Assembly: GCA_036897625.1 (NCBI GenBank)
Contig: JAYMTA010000303.1
Span: 1-31,846 of the forward strand
Direction of reading: 5' to 3'
Source: Pelargonium cotyledonis
Taxonomy: Eukaryota > Streptophyta > Magnoliopsida > Geraniales > Geraniaceae
DNA length: 31,846 bases
In this document: positions 23,270-31,846 of the stretch, in pieces
Layout: each line of letters begins with the position of its first letter
How positions within the stretch are numbered: position 1 is the first letter of the stretch
The notes under the pieces: model-generated
Databases searched by the model: none
The model's input: only the letters and a program-made list of their open reading frames with translations
What the model was told of the DNA's origin: nothing
Made by a program: the position numbers and the translations under genes

Positions 23270-24060
23270 CGTGGATTTAAAAGTGAAGGATTTAGATTTA
23301 TCGCCTCCCTAATGTAAATGTAAATAAAAGAAATTTATTAGCATATATTTATTGCTTTGAAATTGTTTAAAAGGCAACTACGGTTTCTTTTGCATGCCAA
23401 GCTCTCATTATATAGTACGGAATTTAATTCAAGTTCTCGACTCCAATTTCTACACTACACGGACTAGGTTGGGCTTTCACTACTAAAGAAGTTAACCTTA
23501 TTAGTAGAGTTTGACTTTCATCGTTATATTTAACTCATTTTATTTTATATTTTTTCAATGTAAGACAATTACACACTCCAACACTCCCCCTCACGTGCGA
23601 GTCTCACGTTTTTTAATCGGTAAGCTCGACACGAGCACAATCGGGAGACTTTTTTCAAATCGACACTCCCCCTCACGTTTATGTATTTTTCTTCCACACG
23701 TTGGGCGTTGCCGACATGACCATCTGGAAGCGGGCTGGAGAACGCAGAAGGAGACGATATAAACGGGTCAACTTTTGGCCAAATCTTAATCAAAATCACC
23801 TCATATACCGTGTAAAAATGGAATTTGGAATGATTCTCCTTGGTTGTATAATTAAGCCTAATGACATTGATTATATACACGTTTCTAGTCCAATTCTAGT
23901 CATGCTAAAGGAAAGGAAATAATATACAAAAAAAAAAAAAAGAAAAAAATTACAATGTATACAAACTGAGTCAACTATGTGAAGAATGAATGTGCAAGAC
24001 TGGTAATCTGATAAATCAATTACTGCCAATATTCCTCTGAAAGCAAAAGAAAAAAGAAAA
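23270..24060. other. Spacer upstream of IVD with a repeated ACTCCCCCTCACGT motif
   Basis: ACACTCCCCCTCACGT occurs at 23581-23596 and again at 23663-23678. Such CCCCTCACGTG phrases are common in plant dispersed repeats, so this may be an element remnant; no ends were found. An A-rich run at 23929-23947 precedes the IVD leader. The IVD promoter should lie here, but I cannot pick a TATA box with confidence. Confidence 0.45.
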
Positions 24061-24076
24061 AAGAAAATTGTCAACG

Positions 24077-27000
24077 ATGTTCGCAGCAAGATCGGTATGT
24101 TCAGCGATCTTCAGGAGGAAGCAGATTCACTGTGCTCGATTTTCCAGTTCCTTGTTACTCTTCGACGATACTCAGATTCAGGTATTGTTTTTATTTTTAT
24201 TTTTATTTTTATGTATATATAATAATTTTAATTAAGAGCCTTTAATTTGTTTGTTCCATTTCTGAGTCGCAAATAAAAGTGTTGGGAATTGGAATATGGT
24301 TGCAGTTTAAAGAAAGTGTTGCGAAATTTGCTCAAGAAAACATTGCTCCTCATGCAGCAAAGATTGACCAAACAAATAGTTTTCCAGAGGTTGGTGATGA
24401 GTTATTATTTTATTTAATGTTTTTAGTTGAAGAATTTATGAAATTGTGATTGTGATTTACGTTTTGAAGCAGGACGTTAATTTATGGAAACTCATGGGAG
24501 ACTTTAATCTCCATGGAATTACTGCACCAGGTACTGAAGAAGCTTGTTGATAAAAAAATATTTTAAAAATTTTGGTTGACAATTCTTGTTTATTGAGAGA
24601 AAAATAAGTTTCCTCTAATAAAAAGAATGATTATTGTTGCACACATATTTTTGTATCTTTGTATTGAAGTGAGTATTTTGACGCATGTTGATCGTTTTGT
24701 ATTTCTAAATTTTTGATTTCATTTATTATTTTCTTAGTTAAGCGGTGAAATGACTTATTTTTTTTTGTCTATTTTAACTATTGAATAGTCTGTATTTTTA
24801 TATTTGTGTTTAAATTGGTTGAACAAATTTTGGATTTGTGTTGGATTTGTTAGTCAAATGTTAACGTGTGTTGGCTGAACAAATTTTGAGTTTGGATTTG
24901 TATTTGTGTTGAGTTTGTGTTAGATTTGTTCGTCGAACAAAAAATAACTGAATTTTTCAATAAAACTTTGATGTTTTTTGCAAATATTCGTGAATTTGTT
25001 CTTCACCAATGTAAAAGAAGAATTATAAAATTATCATTTTAATTTTGTTTAAGTCACGTGCAAATCGCACGATAAAAGATTGTGCTTTTCCGTCTATTTC
25101 CATCCATTCAAATGTGAAGTTAAAATTTAAAAATATAAGATAGTCAAAATTAAAAAAAAATAATAATAAAATAAAATAGTTCATTGTAAAAGGTAATTAT
25201 CTGCTTATATACCTGTCAATTTAACGGTAACAGTGTAATTTTTTAAAAATATCGTGTAAAAAAAAATGTCAGTACATCGGGCTAAATCTTTAAGCTCAGG
25301 ATGAGAGAAGGCGAATGGAAACAGAAGAATTAATTTTGATAAAAAAAAAAAAAAAAAAACGATCGAAGTTACGTAGCTCTGAGATCAGATTTGAGTGATC
25401 TTTGTCTCATGATTCACGGTTTCGTCTTGAAATCTTGTCATGGAGAGGCGTTTAGGGTTTCTGGATCAGCGTGTTGCTCCAATTCGAACTTGAGTTCATG
25501 TTACAGCTACTCCATTTAGGGTTTATTGATCTAAGGTACTGTTATCGCTTGATTCCCAGTCAAAATCGAGAACAGTTTTTTTTCTCATGAGTCACCATTT
25601 TATCTGATTCAACTTTTAATTCTGTGCATCTTTGATATGGTGTGATCTTTGAGCATAGTAGAAACGAACAATAGTCCTTGAAAATGCTTGGTGTGATATG
25701 ATTTAAGTGTTGATTTCAGGCTGATATATACTTGAAAATGTTTGGTGCATTATGATTTCTCCTATTCTCCAAACTTAACTCCATGTTTTCTTGTAGAGGA
25801 ATATGGAGGACTTGGTCTTGGTTACTTATATCACTGTATAGCCTTGGAAGAAATCACCCGTGCTTCCGGGTCCGTTGGGGTCTCCTATGGTGTCCATTCT
25901 AATGTGTGCATTAGTCAGTTGGTAAGCTAGAGAAATGGAATTCAGATTTTGTTTAAATATTCTTTAAGTAGATTTTCATGCAGTTTTTATTCATGCACAA
26001 CAGGTAAGGCATGGGAATCCTGCTCAGAAGCTGAAGTATTTGCCGAAGGTTTACTTCTATCCTTTTTCACCACTGATCTTTGTTTTCACTGCAACTTTTT
26101 AATGCGTTCCTATCCGCCAATGATATGTGTTAACTGTTAACCATTTCCCTTTCATGTTAAAACATGTTTTTCTGTTCTCAATAACGCTAAGGGAATTTGA
26201 TAACACTTATATTGCGGACCTGCATAAACTTTGGTTACTAGTTTATTTCTTGGGAACTTGGGATCATTAGAGGGGAAGTCGCTGAAGTTGAATAATTTAG
26301 GTCAAAATATTGGGCATCCCCGAATGTTATCTGCAATTTTCCTTTTTTATCTTTTTGTTGATATATGTAATTCATCATGATTTTTGATGTTATGCTTTGC
26401 TTCCAAGTATCTCTTCCCGATTCCGTCTATTTGTTTGGTATATAGCATTGAAGGTATGATTTTGAATCATCAGTTTAACTGTTGTCTAATTAACTAAAAA
26501 CTCTTGCTGTGAATAAGCTTATCAGCGGGGAGCATGTAGGAGCTCTTGCAATGAGTGAACCAAATGGTAATTCATATGCAAAAGTGTAGGTGATGTTCAT
26601 TACAAATACTATTACATGGATAGTTTGACTAATCGTGCATTTTGTTTCTACAGCTGGTTCGGATGTTGTGAGCATGAAATGCAAAGCTGATTGTGTTGAT
26701 GGAGGGTACATCATAAATGGGAACAAGATGTGGTGCTCCAATGGTCCAATTGCCCAGACGCTGGTATAATATCTCTCCTAATCCTATGTGTGGCCTTAAT
26801 TACTTCATATTTGAGGTTTTTTGTCCGTTGTTTCTCTAATCTCTTGTTTTCTTTACTTAACTTCTGGTCATCTATGTTGTATGTATATAACTGATGTTTT
26901 AAACTTTGATCAGATTGTTTATGCAAAAACAGACATTACAGCAGGCTCAAAAGGAATCACAGCATTCATTATCGAGAAGGGGATGCCTGGGTATGTGTAC

Positions 27001-28602
27001 TCAAGATGATTTAATTGACTTCTATACGCAGATGACAATTCAAAATTTCAAATACTTTTGTGGAAATAGACACATAATTGTCTTTTTTTAGGCTATAGCT
27101 AGCCCAAGTATGAGTTTCAGAAATTTAAAAAATAAGAAGAAGAATATAGGTACTTCTGTCGATGCGTCTATGTCTTAGAAAATGATTTTGCATTGGCCTA
27201 TTTGCAATACTTCTACGTGTGATTGCAGATTCAGTACTGCACAGAAATTAGACAAACTCGGGATGCGAGGAAGTGATACGTATGTGTGCTTCTCATTTCA
27301 ATCATCTGATTTGGATTCACAGTTCTTATGTTTTTCACTTATCGCAACTATTATCTGATCATTGGGTTATCTAAATGAATTGTAGTTGTGAGCTTGTCTT
27401 TGAGAATTGCTTTGTTCCTGATGAAAATGTTCTTGGGCAAGTTGGAAAAGGTATCGGCATCAGCATCACCATACTTATTTCACAAAGCTGATGGGTTTTT
27501 AGGATGCAACTCTTGGGCTATACTGTAACCTGACATTTCTTTTTTCCTTTCAGGAGTTTACATCATGTTTTCAGGGCTAGACTTGGAGAGGCTTGTATTG
27601 GCGGCTGGGCCCTTAGGTATTATGCAGTCATGTCTTGATGTTGTTCTTCCTTACATTCGACAGCGAGAACAATTTGGCCGGCCTATTGGGGAATTTCAGC
27701 TCATACAGGTTTTTAAATATTGTTCTCTTCAATTGATGTTTTCTTGTTGATGCCTGTTGGAATCTTAATCTTATGATTGACTTGGAAATACAGGGGAAAA
27801 TTGCTGATATGTATACATCCTTACAGTCTTCAAGGTCAGTAAAGTATTCTTGATTTTGATTTTTCTTTTTTTACTTTGAAATACTATGTCCCAAAACGAG
27901 TATCTTGTTTCTTTTTAGAAAAAATGCATGAATTACCAATAGTATAATTTGAGTTTGTTACAAACATATGCACGAAGGTATAATAGTAAATTCACAATAC
28001 TAACTAAAATCTCTTTAGTTTTTCTTTAAATAGAAAGCCAGACTCTCATGTTGGGGACGAAGGAATATTGTGTAATGAGAGCTAATCATTCTCATATCTA
28101 CAGGTCTTATGTGTATTCGGTTGCGAGGGATTGTGACAATGGAAAAGTTGACCCGAAGGTACATTCTTTAGCTTCCCCTCTGTGTCATTAATATATGCTT
28201 CTCATACCGATTCTAGCCAAACAACAAAAATAAAAACACTTGAACATACCATAACAACTAATGCTGTGAAAATTCCAGGATTGTGCTGGAGTCATACTTT
28301 GTGCAGCTGAAAGAGCCACCCAGGTTGCTCTGCAGGTGAACAATCTCTTCTCAATCACCTTTCTTTTGTTCGTATATCACGGAAATGACTACTTCATGTA
28401 CCCATTGGTACATGTCATTTACATTAGGTAACATCACCTTTTTCCAATACTGCAGGCTATACAATGTTTAGGTGGTAACGGGTATGTAAATGAGTACCCA
28501 ACTGGCCGTCTTCTTCGAGATGCCAAAATGTATGAGATCGGAGGTGGGACAAGCGAGATCAGAAGAATAGTTGTTGGTCGCGAACTTTTCAAGGGGAAGT
28601 AA
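24077..28602 (+). CDS. IVD: Isovaleryl-CoA dehydrogenase, mitochondrial
   Basis: IVD oxidises isovaleryl-CoA to 3-methylcrotonyl-CoA in leucine breakdown, using FAD and passing electrons to ETF; plant IVD also feeds respiration in sugar starvation. Exons: 24077-24181, 24306-24389, 24473-24530, 25797-25921, 26004-26048, 26518-26566, 26654-26763, 26914-26990, 27229-27279, 27386-27450, 27554-27708, 27794-27834, 28104-28158, 28279-28335, 28456-28602. They join in frame to 407 aa; Arabidopsis IVD is about 409. Residues 1-24 ([16 protein letters not shown]...) are Arg-rich without acids, a mitochondrial presequence. Acyl-CoA dehydrogenase signature 1 is [12 protein letters not shown] (148-159); signature 2 is [12 protein letters not shown] (362-373). 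The catalytic Glu is E268 in DLERLVLA, the IVD-specific position. YEIGGGTSE (385-393) has no Glu at the site used by other family members, as expected for IVD. Confidence 0.97.
24531..25796 (+). other. Large IVD intron 3 with internal repeats and an exon-like segment
   Basis: This 1266-nt intron is several times longer than most other IVD introns. At about 24838-24925 the phrase GAACAAATTTT with TTGGATTTGTGTTG-like text repeats in tandem. An A run at 25341-25358 is followed by a less AT-rich stretch (25360-25535) that looks like a transcript leader. That stretch holds two reversed telo-box cores TAGGGTTT (25453-25460, 25517-25524), a short frame ATGGAGAGGCGTTTAGGG ending in TGA, and a good donor CTAAG|GTACTG at 25535. 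It could be an alternative first exon or inserted DNA. Confidence 0.55.
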
Positions 28603-28989
28603 CAAACTTGATTATTCAACTCTACACACATATCAAACTTGTTGGTCATGATATGTTTTCTGCTCAGTTTGGTACACAATTGTACTGATAGCTACTTGAT
28701 TTTTGGAAATGATTCATAGTTTCTGCTTAGTTTGAGGTTGATATCATGCTATTTAAATATAAAATACAAAATCCATGAGAGCCAGTCAACTAATAAGGGG
28801 TTGATCCAACTTCATATTGAGTTTGAGTATTAACATATGTAGTTTCGTTAAAATTGGGTGAAGAGAACTTTTAAGACCCAAGAAAAAAATTCATACCTAA
28901 AATACATTTTAAATCATTGTAAAACCTATAAACGCGACGAGAAAAGCAAGAAAATCCGAGTTAAAATGATAATCTCAATATGGATTTCT

Positions 28990-29530
28990 ATTAGGATTGT
29001 AAATGAGCCGAGCCTCAAACGAATTTGGCTCAGGCGCTCGTTTAATAAACGAGTCGAGCTCATGCCAAACTTTTTGTGCCTTAATAGGCTTGCGAGCCGG
29101 TTCGTTTATTATTGTATTAATATATATAATATTAAATATATGTCTAAATATGCAGTTTAACATGATTACATATTATATTTTATGATTACTTCTCTGTATT
29201 CTTTTTTAATTTATGAACATCTAAATAAAACTCGTTATTATTGTTATTTGATGGGTAAATTGTATAATTTTTAGATTAGCAATAATATATTTTAAACTTG
29301 TAATATCATATAAAATGCAGCTTGTGTGTAAGTATTATTTACAAATATTTTTTTAAACAAATACAACTATATGCTTGAAGTAATTATTTATACTTATTGA
29401 CATATACTAGTAATTTGTCTTTAAATTTTAATAAATTTCAATTAATGATCAATTGTGAACGAGCCGAGCCAAGCTAGAGTTCGACTATTCATTACCGAGT
29501 CGAGCTTGAGCCTTAATTTATAAACTCGGT
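28990..29530. repeat. GAGCCGAGC-type dispersed repeat, two decayed units
   Basis: Unit one (about 28992-29105) begins TAGGATTGTAAATGAGCCGA and contains AAACGAGTCGAGCTCATGCC. Unit two (about 29451-29525) begins ATTGTGAACGAGCCGAGCC and contains ACCGAGTCGAGCTTGAGCC. Sequences beginning TAGGGGTGTAAACGAGCCGAGC-like are widespread in plant genomes as non-autonomous transposons. The two units lie in the same direction with AT-rich DNA between; clean ends and target duplications were not found. Confidence 0.55.
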
Positions 29531-29539
29531 TCCATCAAA

Positions 29540-29920
29540 AAAAAATTTGGCCGGGTCAGATATATCCGTATATTTGACACGTGAAATCAAATCAAGATTG
29601 TTGTTTGGGCTGATGTGGCATGTCTATGTGGCAAGAAAGTTGACGTGACTGGTCATTATTTACTATAGCATATTACCACCATGACAACTAAAAAATAATT
29701 GTATAGACCAACTCTAAAATGAAAACAAGTTCAGAGAGTCTGAAAATATTTAACACTTCGTAAACGTAATAAACATAAACATTTTTTATAATAGCTCAAA
29801 GGTTCTTGGTCAGTTCTCGTAAATTTGAACTCTTAAATATAAAGACAATAATTTATTGACAAAAACAATTTAAAACAAAGCTCCAAATCTAGTTAAGAAA
29901 TTGAAATGAAAAATACAATG
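29540..29920. other. Spacer, no gene recognised
   Basis: AT-rich DNA with a mixed stretch (29575-29660, repeating the phrase ATGTGGCA). It probably includes the 3' flank of the minus-strand LEA_2-like gene at its right end. No RNA gene or transposon end was placed. Confidence 0.5.
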
Positions 29921-29930
29921 ATTCCTAATT

Positions 29931-30645
29931 CTAATTATCATGGGGCATCAAAACTACAAAACATTCTATAGGCATCGAATCTACCAACCTTCCACTTCCC
30001 AAATCAACATCCAAAATTTCAGCATTAAAATTCATACAATAAGAATTCATAACAATTTCTCGAGTCGATTTCCAATAAATTGCCTTATACGTACCCCAAG
30101 ACATCATCCTCACGCTAAATCTCACCTCTCCGATCTTCTTATCCTCAATAATCTTTTTTACCATAGGATATTCAACAATTGGTTGATTTTCTTCCCGGCC
30201 ATTGGTTTCAATCTCTGCGATCGTGTGTTTTTCTTCCCTAGATTCCATCCTAAAAGGATCTTGAAGCGATGTAGCAATAAACTCGTTTTCTTGATAGAAC
30301 ACGAAAGTCTCAATGCGATCAAATGACATCTCATAGACGAAGCTCGGATTCCAAATTGTGAAATTGGCTTTCCACGAGGTTGCAAGTTTTGCGTCTGCGA
30401 CAATGATTTTGAACAAGATCAGCGAAGAAAGGTGAAGAACGGGTGGTTTGAGCTAGGAGAAGTACGCGAAGATCACAATTAGTTGAAAATGTTATTAGAA
30501 ACATTAAGAAAAAAGTGGCAAGAATGGTTTTACCATTGTTTCCGATCGTCTTGGCTCTATACCAAGTTGGTTTTGCGGGAAAATGGGTTCCTATGGAGAG
30601 ACTGAGTCTTGTGTCTTTTGGTGGAGTTTCAGATTTTGAAGCCAT
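29931..30645 (-). CDS. NDR1/HIN1-like (LEA_2 family) gene with a broken frame
   Basis: NHL proteins are small membrane-anchored proteins with a LEA_2 domain, several linked to defence. The minus strand starts MASKSETPPKDTRLSLSI at 30645 and has a hydrophobic segment KTILATFFLMFLITFS (about residues 39-54). The LEA_2-like part is in another frame, from about 30452 to the stop at 29931: PPVLHLSSLILFKIIVADAK, then ATSWKANFTIWNPSFVYEMS. The switch lies between about 30535 and 30453. Either a one-base frameshift has broken the gene, or splicing repairs it: donor AATG|GTAAAA (30533) and acceptor GTCGCAG (30395) restore frame but would remove the membrane segment. Most NHL genes lack introns, so a frameshift (pseudogene or assembly error) is my first reading. 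Full length would be about 238 aa, normal for the family. Confidence 0.6.
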
Positions 30646-30912
30646 TTTGGGCATGGGAGATGGAATTAAAAGAAAAAAGAAAAAGAAGAAGAATATATCA
30701 TTTTTTTTTTGGGTGCTCATAGTGAAAGGGAGATTTAAGAGTTATGCTATTTGTTTCTAATTTTAGATTAATATAAAATATAATGGACTATAAATATATA
30801 AATGAGATTAATTTACACTAATTTCTAAAATTAGTGTGATAAACGTTTTTTATATACAAAAATGGGAATGAGATCGACTATCATTCTAAATTTTCACTAC
30901 TTTCATCCCAAC

Positions 30913-31151
30913 TAAAGTTGGCAAAAGGGGTAGCCAAAACCCAACCCCGTTTTGGGTATGCATTTATCGATTTCGATAAAATCAGAATGAGTTAAGGTAT
31001 GTTGTAGAATTTTCTGATAAGATATACCACAAAAATAATGTATTTTAGGCCTAAAATTTAAAATCCGACCCAATTCTTACCCGACATACCTGAGCACCCT
31101 GTGAGGTCGGGTTAGGGTTTATAGACCTGACCCTAATTTTTGTCGCCTCTA
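30913..31151. mobile_element. hAT-type MITE with exact 8-bp target duplication
   Basis: The 239-bp element is flanked on both sides by ATCCCAAC (30905-30912 and 31152-31159), an exact 8-bp target duplication as made by hAT transposases. The ends are TAAAGTTGGCAAAA and, read from the right, TAGAGGCGACAAAA (10 of 14 match), both fitting the YARNG hAT end pattern. The interior has AACCCAACCCCG and GACCCAATTC-like phrases and no coding frame. Confidence 0.82.
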
Positions 31152-31376
31152 ATCCCAACTTTGTGTTACCCTATTTTTATATTGGTTAGGAGCATTTTTC
31201 GGGCAATAATCTTAACTTGATTACTTGCCTAAATACTCGAACATCGTATATTCGCCGTGTTAAAAATAGTTGTCCAGGTAAATCTTAATCCAACGGTAGA
31301 AAATGCACGATGGAAATCAAAGAAGCGGATCGGACGGCCGCTGACAAAGGGTGAAACAGGGCCAATAAAAAGACAG

Positions 31377-31384
31377 CACGTGGC
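31377..31384 (+). promoter_or_regulatory. G-box / ABRE-like element
   Basis: CACGTGGC lies about 400 bases upstream of the start codon of the right-edge gene, with CCAATAAAA nearby at 31362. It matches the core bound by plant bZIP and bHLH factors, including ABA-response factors. Activity is inferred. Confidence 0.4.
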
Positions 31385-31781
31385 AGCTGAGTCAATAAAC
31401 TAATGCGACTTTCCGGTAACACGTTGAGAACCCAAACCCAATTAACAGCTGTTCTGTACAATCCATGACCCCATTGCACAACACAACCATTTTACAAATT
31501 TTTTAAAAAAAAACGAGGAAAAAAAGTAAAGATTTGATTGGGATTTGTTGCTGATACATTTGTTGTGTTCTTGAATCTGAATCTCGACCAAGAACACCAT
31601 TTTTCTTGCATGGTGTCTTCGTTTTCTTGAATCTCGGGAGGGTTCAAGAATTGGTTTCTTGAATCTTTGAGTGTTTCTTGGTTGAGCCATTTTGTCTGGT
31701 TTCTTGGTTCTTGTTTGCGAGGGGGTGTCATTGGGATTTTTTTTTAAAGCAATGGCATAGTTGCCTCCAAAAATCCCAAAG

Positions 31782-31846
31782 ATGACACCAAACTGGCCTG
31801 ATCACTTCTCCGGCAACCGCAGCCACCACCCGAGGATGCCATCTCT
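31782..31846 (+). CDS. Start of an unidentified plus-strand gene, partial
   Basis: An ATG at 31782 opens a frame to the window edge that reads MTPNWPDHFSGNRSHHPRMP. The upstream 300 bases are T-rich with repeated TTCTTGAATC phrases and look like a plant leader. Two tiny upstream frames precede it: ATG at 31610 (six codons, then TGA) and ATGGCATAG at 31752-31760. Only 21 full codons are visible, so the product cannot be named. The start is the first ATG that leads to a frame open to the edge with a mixed, non-repetitive composition. Confidence 0.45.
   Translation, partial: MTPNWPDHFSGNRSHHPRMPS

Noticed and set aside
28858-29185. Overlapping frames of 60-100 codons on both strands
   Set aside because: They cross the GAGCCGAGC-type repeat and AT-rich DNA; no protein resemblance.
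31442-31731. Two minus-strand frames of 79-82 codons
   Set aside because: They are antisense to a repetitive TTCTTGAATC-type leader and have biased K/R/N/Q composition.

Overview
This is a window of plant nuclear DNA, most likely from a eudicot. The genes are split by many short AT-rich introns with GT-AG borders. The recognisable proteins (eEF1A, SIZ1, NIP7, a TMEM209-type protein, isovaleryl-CoA dehydrogenase) are closest to the Arabidopsis-type sequences I know. The spacers are AT-rich and hold small non-autonomous transposons. There are no bacterial-style operons, ribosome binding sites or CRISPR arrays.

Layout. The left edge holds the first coding exon of an elongation factor 1-alpha gene on the minus strand (1-181), with a long leader intron and a promoter carrying TEF1-box, TATA and telo-box motifs. 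A spacer of about 3 kb (1240-4100) contains a decayed fragment of the neighbouring SIZ1 gene, a coding-like relic and simple repeats. The SUMO E3 ligase gene SIZ1 fills 4100-14040 on the plus strand; its 16 coding exons resolve in frame to 876 codons plus stop. A repeat-rich spacer (14040-15980) follows, then three minus-strand genes: intronless NIP7 (15988-16551), a tRNA-Lys(CTT) (17418-17490) and a seven-exon TMEM209/cytochrome b561-N-terminal-like gene (17958-22223, 686 aa). A spacer with a SINE (22350-24076) leads to the plus-strand isovaleryl-CoA dehydrogenase gene (24077-28602, 15 exons, 407 aa). After it come decayed GAGCCGAGC-type repeats, a frame-broken NDR1/HIN1-like (LEA_2) gene on the minus strand (29931-30645), a hAT-type MITE with an exact 8-bp target duplication (30913-31151), and the start of an unidentified plus-strand gene at the right edge.

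The genes are mostly housekeeping: translation elongation, ribosome maturation, lysine tRNA, SUMO conjugation, and leucine/branched-chain catabolism in mitochondria. They do not form one pathway. Telo-box motifs (AAACCCTA) in the leaders or promoters of eEF1A, SIZ1 and NIP7 fit a shared growth-linked regulatory style. I did not find a convincing new biological system. The most useful leads are the SIZ1 relic upstream of SIZ1, a GC-AG intron inside the SP-RING, the broken LEA_2 gene, an exon-like segment with a splice donor inside IVD intron 3, an in-frame tandem repeat beyond NIP7, and several small transposons with readable target-site duplications.
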